This document shows positions 1 through 7,831 of a stretch of 26,120 bases of DNA, one piece after another. Within the stretch, counting starts at the first letter, position 1, and each line of letters starts with the position of its first letter. The translations under genes and the position numbers were made by a program. The DNA is taken from positions 1-26,120 of the forward strand of contig CANBYN010000002.1 in the NCBI GenBank assembly GCA_947373615.1. The letters are read 5' to 3'. Under the pieces are notes generated by a model, which did not search any database, was not told the origin of the DNA, and worked only from the letters and a program-made list of their open reading frames with translations. Origin of the DNA: Burkholderiaceae bacterium. Lineage in GTDB: Bacteria; Pseudomonadota; Gammaproteobacteria; Burkholderiales; Burkholderiaceae.

Positions 1-1695
1 TCCATGACAGTTCGGGAAGAACTCTCTCGCTATCAAAACATCCAAACTTGTCCGGAGTGTAACGGTAGTCGCTTGCGCAAGGAAGCACGCTTTGTCAAAG
101 TAGGCGAGAAGAAACAATCTCGCGCTATTTATGAGATCAGTGCATTGCCCCTCAAAGAAGCCAAAGAATATTTCGAAGCTCTCGAACTTAAAGGCGCTAA
201 AAGAGAAATCGCCGATAAGATCGTCAAAGAAATTGGTGCTCGTTTGCGCTTCTTAAATGATGTCGGACTTGATTACCTTTCACTTGAACGAAGCGCTGAT
301 ACTCTCTCTGGTGGCGAAGCCCAGCGTATTCGTCTGGCATCCCAAATTGGCTCTGGTTTAACGGGCGTCATGTACGTTTTGGATGAGCCCTCCATTGGTT
401 TACATCAACGCGATAACGATCGCCTGATTGGCACCCTCAAACACTTGCGTGATTTAGGTAATAGCGTCTTAGTCGTCGAACATGATGAAGACATGATTCG
501 CGCCTCTGACTGGGTCATCGACATCGGCCCTGGCGCAGGCGTCCATGGCGGAGAAATTGTTGCCCAAGGAACACCCTCAGAAGTAGAAGCAAATCCCAAC
601 TCTTTAACTGGCGCCTACCTATCCGGTCGGGAAGCCATTGCTGTTCCAGATAAACGCATTCCGGTAAATGATCACTTTCTGGAGATTATTGGTGCACGCG
701 GTAACAATCTTCAATCCGTACACGCGAAGATTCCAGTTGGCTTACTCACTTGTGTCACTGGTGTTTCAGGCTCCGGCAAATCCACACTCATTAATGACAC
801 ACTGCATCATGCGGTTGCACATCATCTTTATGGATCAAATGCAGAACCTGCGGCCCACGATGCCATCAAAGGTTTGGAACATTTTGACAAAGTGATTAGC
901 GTTGACCAATCTCCGATTGGTAGAACACCTCGCTCAAATCCAGCTACTTACACAGGTCTTTTTACGCCAATAAGAGAACTCTTTGCAGGGGTTCCTACAT
1001 CCCGTGAACGTGGCTACGAAGCTGGTCGCTTCTCCTTTAACGTAAAGGGTGGTCGTTGTGATTCTTGCGAAGGTGACGGCGTTCTCAAAGTAGAAATGCA
1101 CTTCTTGCCCGACGTATATGTTCCTTGTGATGTTTGTCATGGTAAACGTTACAACCGAGAGACTTTGGATATTCGATACAAGGGCAAGAATATTCATGAA
1201 GTACTTTCGATGACCATCGAACAAGCTCATGAGTTCTTTGAGGCTGTACCAGTAGTTAAGCGCAAGCTCAAGACATTGTTAGATGTTGGCTTAGGATACG
1301 TAAAACTTGGACAAAGTGCTACAACCCTTTCCGGCGGAGAAGCGCAGCGTGTCAAGCTCTCTCTTGAGCTATCTAAGCGCGACACAGGTAGAACCTTATA
1401 CATCTTGGATGAGCCTACAACAGGCTTGCATTTTCATGACATTCAGTTATTACTAACCGTAATTCAAACACTCAAGAAACAAGGCAACACTATCGTCATT
1501 ATTGAGCACAACCTAGACGTGATTAAGACTGCAGATTGGATAATCGATATGGGGCCTAAAGGCGGCGCTGGTGGCGGACAAATTATTGCTACCGGAACAC
1601 CAGAGGAGGTGGCCCATAATGAAGTCAGCTTTACTGGCCACTATTTGGCACCATTACTCGCTCGAAAGACTGTAGCAAGCAAGAAAAAGAAATAA
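1..1695 (+). CDS. uvrA: UvrABC excinuclease subunit A, C-terminal ~60% (5' end outside window)
   Basis: ATPase that scans DNA for bulky lesions and loads UvrB in nucleotide excision repair. The reading frame is open from base 1, so the ATG at base 4 is internal; UvrA proteins are usually about 940 residues and only about 564 are here. Visible in order: a CPECNGS zinc-finger half near the start, the first ABC signature LSGGEAQRIRL with its Walker B region (VLDEPSIGLH), a Walker A of the second ATPase (GVSGSGKST, bases about 757-785), a Cys-X2-Cys-X19-Cys-X2-Cys zinc finger starting near base 1057, then the second signature LSGGEAQRVKL and ILDEPTTGLH. The lysine-rich tail KKKK closes the protein. 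It converges on the antiporter gene with a 29-base gap in which I see no convincing terminator. Identification is certain; the start is not visible. Confidence 0.97.
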   Translation, partial: SMTVREELSRYQNIQTCPECNGSRLRKEARFVKVGEKKQSRAIYEISALPLKEAKEYFEALELKGAKREIADKIVKEIGARLRFLNDVGLDYLSLERSADTLSGGEAQRIRLASQIGSGLTGVMYVLDEPSIGLHQRDNDRLIGTLKHLRDLGNSVLVVEHDEDMIRASDWVIDIGPGAGVHGGEIVAQGTPSEVEANPNSLTGAYLSGREAIAVPDKRIPVNDHFLEIIGARGNNLQSVHAKIPVGLLTCVTGVSGSGKSTLINDTLHHAVAHHLYGSNAEPAAHDAIKGLEHFDKVISVDQSPIGRTPRSNPATYTGLFTPIRELFAGVPTSRERGYEAGRFSFNVKGGRCDSCEGDGVLKVEMHFLPDVYVPCDVCHGKRYNRETLDIRYKGKNIHEVLSMTIEQAHEFFEAVPVVKRKLKTLLDVGLGYVKLGQSATTLSGGEAQRVKLSLELSKRDTGRTLYILDEPTTGLHFHDIQLLLTVIQTLKKQGNTIVIIEHNLDVIKTADWIIDMGPKGGAGGGQIIATGTPEEVAHNEVSFTGHYLAPLLARKTVASKKKK

Positions 1696-1724
1696 ACCAA
1701 TCAAAAAAGTTCTGCGGAAGAAGC

Positions 1725-3707
1725 TCAGAGTAATTTTGCTTCAGCCAAATCGATTGCCTCAGAATTACCTGAGATCACCAAAATATCATTAGCCTCAAGC
1801 TTTAGCTCTGGGCTTGGATCTACTTTGACATAGTCTGCGTTGTGACCTTTACGACGTACAGCCTGAACACTAACCCCATCCGAAACTAAATCCAAATCAC
1901 CAAGAGCTTTACCAACTGCTTGCGATTTGGGTAGCAAGGTGACTGAATGTAAGCGCCATGACTCATTGGAACTAAAATCACTGTCTGCTGAACCTCGGAA
2001 ATAACCCCTTAAGAGGCTGTATCGCTCTTCACGTGCGGTTGTGATTCTTCTAACCACCTTGCGCATTGGAACACCCATGATCAGCAACACGTGGGAAGCA
2101 ATCATAAGACTGCCCTCGATTAACTCGGGAACAACTTCAGTAGCACCAGCAGCCTGTAATTTGGCAATATCTGCATCATCTCTAGTACGAACTAGCACCG
2201 TCATGCCTGGTCTTAAACGTTCGACTTGATACAGAATGCGCAGACTGGCGCCAGTGTCCGCATAGCTGATGACGACAGCTTTTGCCCTGGAGAGGCCGGC
2301 TGCAACCAAATAATTTTCGCGACTAGCATCTCCATAGACAACGTTATCACCAGCTGCAGCCGCTTCTTTCACGCGATCTGGATCTAAGTCCAAGGCAATA
2401 TAGGGGATTTTTTCTTGATCGAGCATACGCGCCAAACTTTGACCTGAGCGACCAAAACCGCATATCACTACATGATTTTCATTCCGTACACTCTTCGCGG
2501 CAACTCGAGTTAAGGCAAGCGATTGCAATAACCATTCATTACTAGAAAATCGCATAGCAATGCGATCGCTGTATTCGATTAAAAAAGGCGCGCAGAACAT
2601 AGACAACAGCATTGCAGCTAATACTGCTTGACTTAGCGTAGGATCAATTAAATCCAAGCCATCAATTTGATTGAGAAGTACAAAGCCGAATTCACCTGCC
2701 TGTGCCAAACACAAGCCCGTTCTAATAGATATACCAGGACTTGAGCCAAAGACTCTTGAGAGCAAGGCAATGAGGCAGAACTTAAATGCCAATGGGCCTA
2801 TCACTAGCAATAAAACCAAGAGCCATTGCTGACTGATGACACTAAAGTCAAGCAGCATGCCAATAGTGATGAAGAAGAGGCCTAACAACACATCCTTGAA
2901 AGGCTTTACGTCCTCTTCCACTTGATGCCGATAAGGTGTTTCTGAAATCAACATACCCGCTAAAAATGCACCGAGTGCTAACGACAAACCGAAGTGCTCT
3001 GTTAATCCCGCCATACCCAACACAATTAACAAGAGATTGAGCATAAATAATTCTTGAGAGCGCAACTTTGCCACCAACCTAAACCAGCGACTCATCAGCG
3101 TTTGGCCGATGAAGAAAATCAAAGCCAATGCAACCGTAATTTTGATAGAGGCGGCCGTCAGGGCAACAAAGAGATCTTTTGGATTTTTCCCGAGAGATGG
3201 CAATAGGATCAATAGAAAGACCACTGCTAAATCCTGGAACAACAAAATACCGACCACATTACGACCATGCTCGGTTTCTAATTCGGAACGATCCGAAATT
3301 AATTTAGTAACAATGGCGGTGGAAGACATCGCCAAGGCTCCCCCTAAAGCAACGGCAGCCTGCCATGAAATCGGATAAATCCAGTTCATGAAAAGGCTGG
3401 CAGGCACGGCAAGCAGCATTGTTAGAGCAACTTGACTCCCCCCAAGACCAAATACGATCGCCCGCATTGCCCGTAGCTTGTGGAGGTTAAATTCCAGTCC
3501 AATCGAAAACATCAAAAAAACCACCCCAAATTCAGCCAAATACTTGACGGTGGCGGAATCGTTTGCCAAAGCAAAGGCATTCGGTCCAATCAGCACACCA
3601 ATAGCTAAATAGCCCAAAATTGGGGGCAATCCAAAATAGCGGAAAATAACCACTCCGGCCACACCCGAGGCCAAAAGAATGAGGGTTAATTGAAGGACTG
3701 ACGGCAT
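1725..3707 (-). CDS. CPA2-family monovalent cation:proton antiporter (KefB/KefC/YbaL-like)
   Basis: Inner-membrane transporter of 660 residues. The N-terminal ~390 residues are a run of hydrophobic helices typical of the Na+/H+ exchanger fold, with family signatures such as LGYLAIGVLIGPNAF near residue 33 and ALGAFLAGMLISETPYR near 245. A Rossmann TrkA-N (RCK) domain follows from about residue 408 (VVICGFGRSGQSLARML, a GxGRxG nucleotide-binding loop), and a TrkA-C domain ends the protein. Relatives are potassium efflux antiporters gated by nucleotide or glutathione adducts; which ion this one moves cannot be told from sequence, so no symbol is given. Its ATG lies only 11 bases from the divergent kdsD start. 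A TATCAT hexamer on the minus strand (3724-3719) could be its -10, which would put the transcript start about five bases before the ATG. Confidence 0.93.
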   Translation of the reverse strand: MPSVLQLTLILLASGVAGVVIFRYFGLPPILGYLAIGVLIGPNAFALANDSATVKYLAEFGVVFLMFSIGLEFNLHKLRAMRAIVFGLGGSQVALTMLLAVPASLFMNWIYPISWQAAVALGGALAMSSTAIVTKLISDRSELETEHGRNVVGILLFQDLAVVFLLILLPSLGKNPKDLFVALTAASIKITVALALIFFIGQTLMSRWFRLVAKLRSQELFMLNLLLIVLGMAGLTEHFGLSLALGAFLAGMLISETPYRHQVEEDVKPFKDVLLGLFFITIGMLLDFSVISQQWLLVLLLVIGPLAFKFCLIALLSRVFGSSPGISIRTGLCLAQAGEFGFVLLNQIDGLDLIDPTLSQAVLAAMLLSMFCAPFLIEYSDRIAMRFSSNEWLLQSLALTRVAAKSVRNENHVVICGFGRSGQSLARMLDQEKIPYIALDLDPDRVKEAAAAGDNVVYGDASRENYLVAAGLSRAKAVVISYADTGASLRILYQVERLRPGMTVLVRTRDDADIAKLQAAGATEVVPELIEGSLMIASHVLLIMGVPMRKVVRRITTAREERYSLLRGYFRGSADSDFSSNESWRLHSVTLLPKSQAVGKALGDLDLVSDGVSVQAVRRKGHNADYVKVDPSPELKLEANDILVISGNSEAIDLAEAKLL

Positions 3708-3712
3708 ATACT
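3707..3712 (+). promoter_or_regulatory. Putative -10 box (TATACT) of kdsD, leaderless spacing
   Basis: TATACT matches the sigma-70 -10 consensus at five of six positions and ends six bases before the kdsD ATG at 3719, so transcription would be expected to begin at or next to the start codon. No Shine-Dalgarno precedes this ATG. No good -35 is seen 16-18 bases upstream, and that stretch lies inside the divergent antiporter gene. Plausible only; no transcript data. Confidence 0.35.
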
Positions 3713-3718
3713 TACTCG

Positions 3719-4711
3719 ATGATAGCTAAGACTCGTGAACGTACCCTAAAGCTTGCTCGCGACACCCTCACTATTGAGGCTGCTGCACTGCAAACCATGC
3801 GCGATCGCCTTGAAGGCGCCAATGCTGATGCCCTCGTACTTGCCATTGAGCTTTTACAGAGCTGCAAAGGCCGAATCGTGGTTTCTGGTATTGGAAAATC
3901 TGGACATATCGCACGCAAAATTGCGGCGACCTTTGCTTCAACTGGATCGCCCGCGTTTTTTGTTCATCCTGCCGAAGCTAGTCATGGCGACTTAGGAATG
4001 GTAACGAGAGATGATGTTTTTGTTGCCCTTTCGAATTCTGGTGAAACCGATGAATTATTAACCATTGTTCCTATTATCAAACGAACCGGTGCAAAATTGA
4101 TTGTATTAACCGGCGCACCCCACTCTTCACTGGCGAAATTGGCAGATGCCCATTTAGATACCAGCGTTGAAAAAGAGGCTTGTCCATTAAATTTGGCGCC
4201 AACAACCAGCACGACTGCAGCGCTTGCTATGGGAGATGCATTAGCTGTTGCGTTATTAGACGCGCGTGGCTTTCAAGTGGAGGATTTCATTCGCTCTCAT
4301 CCTGGCGGCAGACTTGGTCGAAAACAACTGATGCATGTCAGCGAGGTGATGCGTAATTTGGCTGATACGCCAAAGGTTTCGATTGATAGCTCTTTGCAAG
4401 ACGCCTTATTGGAGATGACCTCTAAGCGCATGGGAATGGTAGTCATCTTAGATGCTAATAAAAAGGTATATGGAATTTTGACTGATGGTGATTTACGTCG
4501 CCTCTTAGAAAAAACCACCAACCTTGATGGGATTAAGCTAATAAATGCCACCACCTCTGACCCTCGCACCATCCCTGCAGAACTCCTGGCAGAGGAAGCA
4601 ATTGAGATGATGGAAAAACACCGTATCAATCATTTGGTAGTTACCGATAAAGACGGTCATTTACTCGGCGCACTCAATCTGCACGACTTGTTTGCAGCCA
4701 AAGTGATTTAA
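3719..4711 (+). CDS. kdsD: D-arabinose 5-phosphate isomerase (KpsF/GutQ family)
   Basis: Converts D-ribulose 5-phosphate to D-arabinose 5-phosphate, the first step toward Kdo for lipopolysaccharide. The 330-residue protein has the family layout: an N-terminal SIS sugar-isomerase domain (about residues 40-175, with GIGKSGHIARKIAATFASTG and SNSGETDELL phosphosugar-binding stretches), then two CBS domains (about 205-265 and 275-330, with GILTDGDLRR and HRINHLVVTD). The SHGDLGM and SHPGGRLG segments are typical of KdsD. It opens the run kdsD-kdsC-lptC-lptA-lptB, with 25 bases to kdsC. The ATG has no Shine-Dalgarno but has a -10-like box six bases ahead. The first residues (MIAKTRER) resemble the usual family start, so this start is favoured. 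Confidence 0.96.
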   Translation: MIAKTRERTLKLARDTLTIEAAALQTMRDRLEGANADALVLAIELLQSCKGRIVVSGIGKSGHIARKIAATFASTGSPAFFVHPAEASHGDLGMVTRDDVFVALSNSGETDELLTIVPIIKRTGAKLIVLTGAPHSSLAKLADAHLDTSVEKEACPLNLAPTTSTTAALAMGDALAVALLDARGFQVEDFIRSHPGGRLGRKQLMHVSEVMRNLADTPKVSIDSSLQDALLEMTSKRMGMVVILDANKKVYGILTDGDLRRLLEKTTNLDGIKLINATTSDPRTIPAELLAEEAIEMMEKHRINHLVVTDKDGHLLGALNLHDLFAAKVI

Positions 4712-4736
4712 TACTGCAAGGTCACCAAGAAACTTT

Positions 4737-5309
4737 ATGTCTAATGCGTTCAATACACACAATACGAACCCTCTCGCCCAACATCCTCAAGCGTGGGAAC
4801 GCGCCGCTCAAGTAAAGCTACTAGTCTTAGATGTCGATGGTGTTTTAACAAACGGTCAGGTTTGGTTTGGAACCGACGGCAAAGAATCTCTTAAAGCTTT
4901 TGATATTCAAGACGGTTTTGGTATCAAACTATTAGAAAAATGTGGAATTCCAACAGCAATCATCACTGGTAGAAGTTCCAAAATGGTATTGGCACGCTGT
5001 GAAGAACTTGGTATCGAACATATACACATGGGAGTAGATAACAAAGCACTTGCTTTAGATCAGGTGGTGAAAGCGCTTGGACTTAAAACATCTGACTGTG
5101 CTGTAATGGGTGATGACTGGCCAGATTTCCAAATGATGAGAAATGCGGTCTTACGTATTTGCCCGGCACAAGGACATGAGACAGTAAAAGAGTTTGCCCA
5201 CTTCGTAACTACTCATAGTGGTGGCAATAGTGCTGTACGCGAAGTATGTGACCTTATTTTGAAAGCACAAAATCGTTATGAAGAATTGCTTAATAAGGCC
5301 CGTGCTTAA
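4737..5309 (+). CDS. kdsC: 3-deoxy-D-manno-octulosonate 8-phosphate phosphatase (HAD family)
   Basis: Hydrolyses Kdo 8-phosphate to Kdo in the cytoplasm, the last step before CMP-Kdo. The 190-residue cap-less HAD phosphatase carries motif I as DVDGVLTNG (nucleophile Asp32, acid/base Asp34), motif II as ITGRSS near residue 77, and motif IV as MGDDWPD near residue 123. The HSGGNSAVREVCDLIL segment near the C-terminus is characteristic of KdsC, whose tail reaches the neighbouring subunit's active site in the tetramer. It lies between kdsD and lptC, three bases from the latter, so it is probably cotranscribed with both. The first ~20 residues are variable, making the exact start slightly less certain than the identity. 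Confidence 0.96.
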   Translation: MSNAFNTHNTNPLAQHPQAWERAAQVKLLVLDVDGVLTNGQVWFGTDGKESLKAFDIQDGFGIKLLEKCGIPTAIITGRSSKMVLARCEELGIEHIHMGVDNKALALDQVVKALGLKTSDCAVMGDDWPDFQMMRNAVLRICPAQGHETVKEFAHFVTTHSGGNSAVREVCDLILKAQNRYEELLNKARA

Positions 5310-5312
5310 GCA

Positions 5313-5954
5313 ATGCGATTGAATTCTCAGCAAATTAAACTTGGAGTGGGGCACACCCTATTGCGCCTAATGCCTTTAATTTTGATGGGCTCACTAACCT
5401 TGGCTACTTTTTGGATGGTACAGAAAAACCAGCCCGCAGAAAAATCTTTGTTGGAGCGTGTGCGTATCCATGAACCTGACTACATCATTTACGATGGCGC
5501 TCTTTCCACGTTAAGCGAACAAGGCACCACTAAATATCGGGTGCTAGGAAATAAAGTCACTCACTACGACGACGATGCTTCTATTGATATAGACAAACCC
5601 CGTATGCGTCTTTTTCAGCCGGATAAAGCCCCTGTTACAGTTAAATCAGATATAGGTCATCTTGATGGTGATCTCACCATTTTGGATTTAATTGGCAACG
5701 CATCTATTTTCCGTCCAGCTCAAGCAGAAACTGCAACCGAACGAGCTACTGCTCAAATGCTCGCTACCTCAAGCTATTACAAAGTCTTGATTAATGATGA
5801 CATTATTGAAACCGATAAACCAATTACGCTTCAGCAAGGCATGTCCATCATGAGATCCACCGATGGCGGAACCTTTAATAATATCGAGCAAAGTATGACA
5901 CTTTCTGGACAAGTTAAGGGTCGCATTGAACGCGGACCACGTAGCACCGAATAA
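5313..5954 (+). CDS. lptC: LPS export ABC transporter periplasmic protein LptC
   Basis: Bitopic inner-membrane protein that receives lipopolysaccharide from LptB2FG and passes it to LptA. It is identified by position between kdsC and lptA and by architecture: one N-terminal transmembrane helix (about residues 13-35) followed by a periplasmic beta-rich domain with segments such as EPDYIIYDGALSTLSEQGT and IIETDKPITLQQG, which resemble the LptC/LptA jellyroll. At 213 residues it is near the family's usual size of about 190-210. It begins three bases after the kdsC stop and ends one base before the lptA ATG, so translation is probably coupled. LptC is poorly conserved at sequence level, so context carries much of the weight. 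Confidence 0.9.
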   Translation: MRLNSQQIKLGVGHTLLRLMPLILMGSLTLATFWMVQKNQPAEKSLLERVRIHEPDYIIYDGALSTLSEQGTTKYRVLGNKVTHYDDDASIDIDKPRMRLFQPDKAPVTVKSDIGHLDGDLTILDLIGNASIFRPAQAETATERATAQMLATSSYYKVLINDDIIETDKPITLQQGMSIMRSTDGGTFNNIEQSMTLSGQVKGRIERGPRSTE

Positions 5955-5955
5955 A

Positions 5956-6528
5956 ATGAACGCAAAGCATAAAAGCCTTCGTCGCCTAGGCCCAGTCTAT
6001 TTTTTTGCGCTAACCTTAGGCGCTACAAATCTTGCTTATGCTGAAAAAGCAGATCAAAATAAGCCAATAATCTTGGAAGCGGAAAAAGTTTCTGTAAAGG
6101 ACGTCCAGCAAATATATGACCTCAACGGACATGTATTGCTTATCAAAGGCAGCATCGTTGTTACTGGCGAAGATGGTCATATTCAAGTTGATCCCGAGGG
6201 CTATGAATATGTTGAGGTTAAAGGTGCTCCCAATTCAACTGCCAGCTTTAGGCAACGTCGCGAAGGTTCAGCCGAAGAATTCACCCAAGGCCGTGGCGTC
6301 CAAGTTACCTATAACGCTAAAACTGAATTACTAACAATTACTGGCGATGCAAGTTTGAAACGTTTATTAAATATGCAGTTGTTAGATCAGTTGAATGGCT
6401 GGAAAATTGAGTATGACGATATAAAGCAGTACTATCGGGTCACGCCGCCTTCCGATGCAAAGGCTGAAGATTTGCCTTTAGCAAGAGCAATCCTTTCACC
6501 AAGACAAAAGGCCACATTAGAGAAATGA
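5956..6528 (+). CDS. lptA: LPS transport periplasmic bridge protein LptA
   Basis: Periplasmic protein whose jellyroll units stack into the bridge carrying lipopolysaccharide from LptC to LptD. About 190 residues: a signal peptide (positive start, hydrophobic core, cleavage probably after LAYA near residue 29), then the OstA-like repeats PIILEAEKVSVKDVQQIYDL, GHVLLIKGSIVVTGEDG and the ending typical of beta LptA proteins (ILSPRQKATLEK). The frame stays open upstream to a TTG at 5926, but the ATG at 5956, one base after the lptC stop, gives a clean signal peptide and is preferred. The stop overlaps the lptB start as ATGA, consistent with translational coupling. Confidence 0.93.
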   Translation: MNAKHKSLRRLGPVYFFALTLGATNLAYAEKADQNKPIILEAEKVSVKDVQQIYDLNGHVLLIKGSIVVTGEDGHIQVDPEGYEYVEVKGAPNSTASFRQRREGSAEEFTQGRGVQVTYNAKTELLTITGDASLKRLLNMQLLDQLNGWKIEYDDIKQYYRVTPPSDAKAEDLPLARAILSPRQKATLEK

Positions 6529-7292
6529 CAGAGGATTTAACTCAACCCAATAGTCCAGCAACGCTTAGCGCCCACCACTTACAAAAACGCTATGGATCCA
6601 GAACAGTGGTGCGTGACGTTTCTGTGCAAGTTAAATGCGGCGAAGTTGTAGGATTGCTCGGTCCTAACGGTGCTGGTAAGACAACTTCTTTTTATATGAT
6701 TGTTGGTTTAGTACCTCTTGACGGCGGAAATATCGTTCTAGATGGCGCAGATATAACCCATTTACCCATTCATGAACGAGCTCGCATGGGCTTGTCTTAC
6801 CTGCCACAAGAAGCCTCTGTTTTCAGAAAGCTGAATGTCTCAGAAAATATTCAGGCCGTTTTGGAATTACAAGTACACGGTGGGAAGCCTTTAAGTAAAG
6901 CGGAAATAGCCGACAGACTAGATGAACTCTTGGGTGAGCTGCAAATTAGTCATCTACGGAATAATCCGGCCTTATCGCTCTCTGGAGGAGAGCGTAGGCG
7001 TGTTGAAATTGCTAGGGCCTTAGCCTCCCAACCAAAATTCATCCTGCTAGACGAACCTTTTGCTGGGGTTGACCCTATTGCTGTTGGGGAGATTCAACGT
7101 ATCGTGCGCTTCCTGCGAGACCGTCAAATAGGCGTTCTCATTACCGACCATAACGTCCGTGAAACCCTGGGTATTTGTGACCACGCTTACATCATCAGCG
7201 AAGGTAGCGTTCTAGCTGAAGGTCAGCCCGATCAAATCATTCAAAATGATGCCGTCCGACGAGTGTATTTAGGTGAAAACTTCCGAATGTAA
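6525..7292 (+). CDS. lptB: LPS export ABC transporter ATP-binding protein LptB
   Basis: Cytoplasmic ATPase of the LptB2FGC complex that powers extraction of lipopolysaccharide from the inner membrane. All ABC elements are present in 255 residues: Walker A GPNGAGKTT (46-54), Q-loop around Gln95 (YLPQEASVF), signature LSGGERRRVE (152-161), Walker B ILLDEP (173-178) and H-loop His209 (TDHNVRET). The PQEASVFRKL and DEPFAGVDP wording and the YLGENFRM ending are distinctive for LptB. It starts inside the lptA stop codon. In many beta- and gammaproteobacteria rpoN follows directly; here the next intact gene is hpf, after a 182-base gap. Confidence 0.97.
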   Translation: MTEDLTQPNSPATLSAHHLQKRYGSRTVVRDVSVQVKCGEVVGLLGPNGAGKTTSFYMIVGLVPLDGGNIVLDGADITHLPIHERARMGLSYLPQEASVFRKLNVSENIQAVLELQVHGGKPLSKAEIADRLDELLGELQISHLRNNPALSLSGGERRRVEIARALASQPKFILLDEPFAGVDPIAVGEIQRIVRFLRDRQIGVLITDHNVRETLGICDHAYIISEGSVLAEGQPDQIIQNDAVRRVYLGENFRM

Positions 7293-7305
7293 GCTGGGCT
7301 TGGTT

Positions 7306-7462
7306 TTCATCGATTTATCTAATAAAAAGAGCGTCCCCTCTTGGTTTTCGGCAAATTCACTGATACGCTGGAGGCTCATGGTTCACTTTCAAAAAAAACA
7401 GTTCGAAAAATTTTAGGGGCTTGCTGCGCACCCCAGGCATGAGAATGCGCACGCATCAATAA
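7306..7462 (+). pseudogene. rpoN: Probable degraded 3' remnant of rpoN (sigma-54)
   Basis: This interval sits exactly where rpoN normally lies, between lptB and hpf. Three short stretches, each in a different frame, resemble the end of sigma-54. FIDLSNKKS (7306-7332) resembles the segment before the DNA-binding tip. FTDTLEAHG plus SLSKKTVRK (7356-7409) resembles the L(T/S)D.LE..G part and the RpoN box, whose consensus is ARRTVAKYRE. LLRTPGMRMRTHQ followed by TAA (7421-7462) fits the final residues. At least two frameshifts separate these pieces, and the rest of the ~1.4 kb gene is gone. The hpf Shine-Dalgarno follows the TAA at once, as if the old gene boundary survived. The comparison is from memory of the family, without an alignment, so this is a strong suspicion and not proof. 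Confidence 0.55.
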
Positions 7463-7474
7463 AAGGAGTTGCTA

Positions 7475-7798
7475 ATGAATTTAAAAATTAATAGCCGTCA
7501 TGTAGAAGTTACACCTGCCATGCGCTCGCACCTTGAGGCAGGTTTAGCCAAAATTCGCAAGCACTTTGATCATGTAATTGATGCGTCTGCCTTTCTTGTT
7601 GTCGATAAAGCCAAAGAGAAAGATCTTCGTCAAAGCGCTGAAATTACTATTCACCTAAAGGGCAAGGAATTGTACGCTGAAGCACATAACGCCGATTTGT
7701 ACCATGCGATGGACGCAGTGGTAGATAAACTCGAGCGCCAAGTCGTTAAACACAAAGAAAAAATTCAAGATCACCATCACGAAAAGCCATTTGAGTAA
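7475..7798 (+). CDS. hpf: Ribosome hibernation promoting factor, short form
   Basis: Binds the 30S decoding region in stationary phase and promotes 70S inactivation and 100S dimers. The 107-residue protein matches short HPF/YfiA: MNLKINSRHVEVTPAMRSHL at the start, IRKHFDHV near residue 28, KGKELYAEAHNADLYHAMDAV near residues 64-84, and a basic/histidine-rich end. It lacks the dimerisation domain of long HPF. The ATG at 7475 is chosen over an in-frame TTG at 7469 because AAGGAG (7463-7468) sits seven bases ahead of it, one of the clearest ribosome binding sites in the window. In relatives it follows rpoN; here it follows the apparent relic of that gene. ptsN starts 33 bases downstream. Confidence 0.95.
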   Translation: MNLKINSRHVEVTPAMRSHLEAGLAKIRKHFDHVIDASAFLVVDKAKEKDLRQSAEITIHLKGKELYAEAHNADLYHAMDAVVDKLERQVVKHKEKIQDHHHEKPFE

Positions 7799-7817
7799 TC
7801 TGACACGTCAGGACACC

Positions 7818-7823
7818 TATAAT
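7818..7823 (+). promoter_or_regulatory. Putative -10 box (TATAAT) of ptsN with flanking inverted repeat
   Basis: A perfect TATAAT ends eight bases before the ptsN ATG, so the transcript would start within a few bases of the start codon. No Shine-Dalgarno is in place. CGTCAGG (7806-7812) and CCTGACG (7840-7846) form a perfect 7-base inverted repeat bracketing the box and the ATG, which could be an operator or, in a longer transcript, a hairpin over the start. No convincing -35 is seen at normal spacing (TTGAGT at 7791-7796 is 21 bases away). Confidence 0.4.
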
Positions 7824-7831
7824 CAATTGAT

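Noticed and set aside
934..1230. 98-codon minus-strand frame inside uvrA
   Set aside because: Antisense to the second zinc-finger region of uvrA; no motif and no ribosome binding site.
1696..1724. Possible bidirectional terminator between uvrA and the antiporter
   Set aside because: Only a four-base TCTG/CAGA pairing with a long loop before a T-run on the minus strand; too weak to call.
4297..4629. 110-codon minus-strand frame inside kdsD
   Set aside because: Shadow of the CBS domains; serine-rich without family features.
5926..5955. TTG start for lptA inside lptC
   Set aside because: It would put ten polar residues before the signal peptide; the ATG one base after the lptC stop gives a normal signal sequence.
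7381..7462. Short stand-alone peptide gene before hpf (frame ending GACCAPQA)
   Set aside because: No start codon with a ribosome binding site, and the sequence is better explained as part of the rpoN relic.
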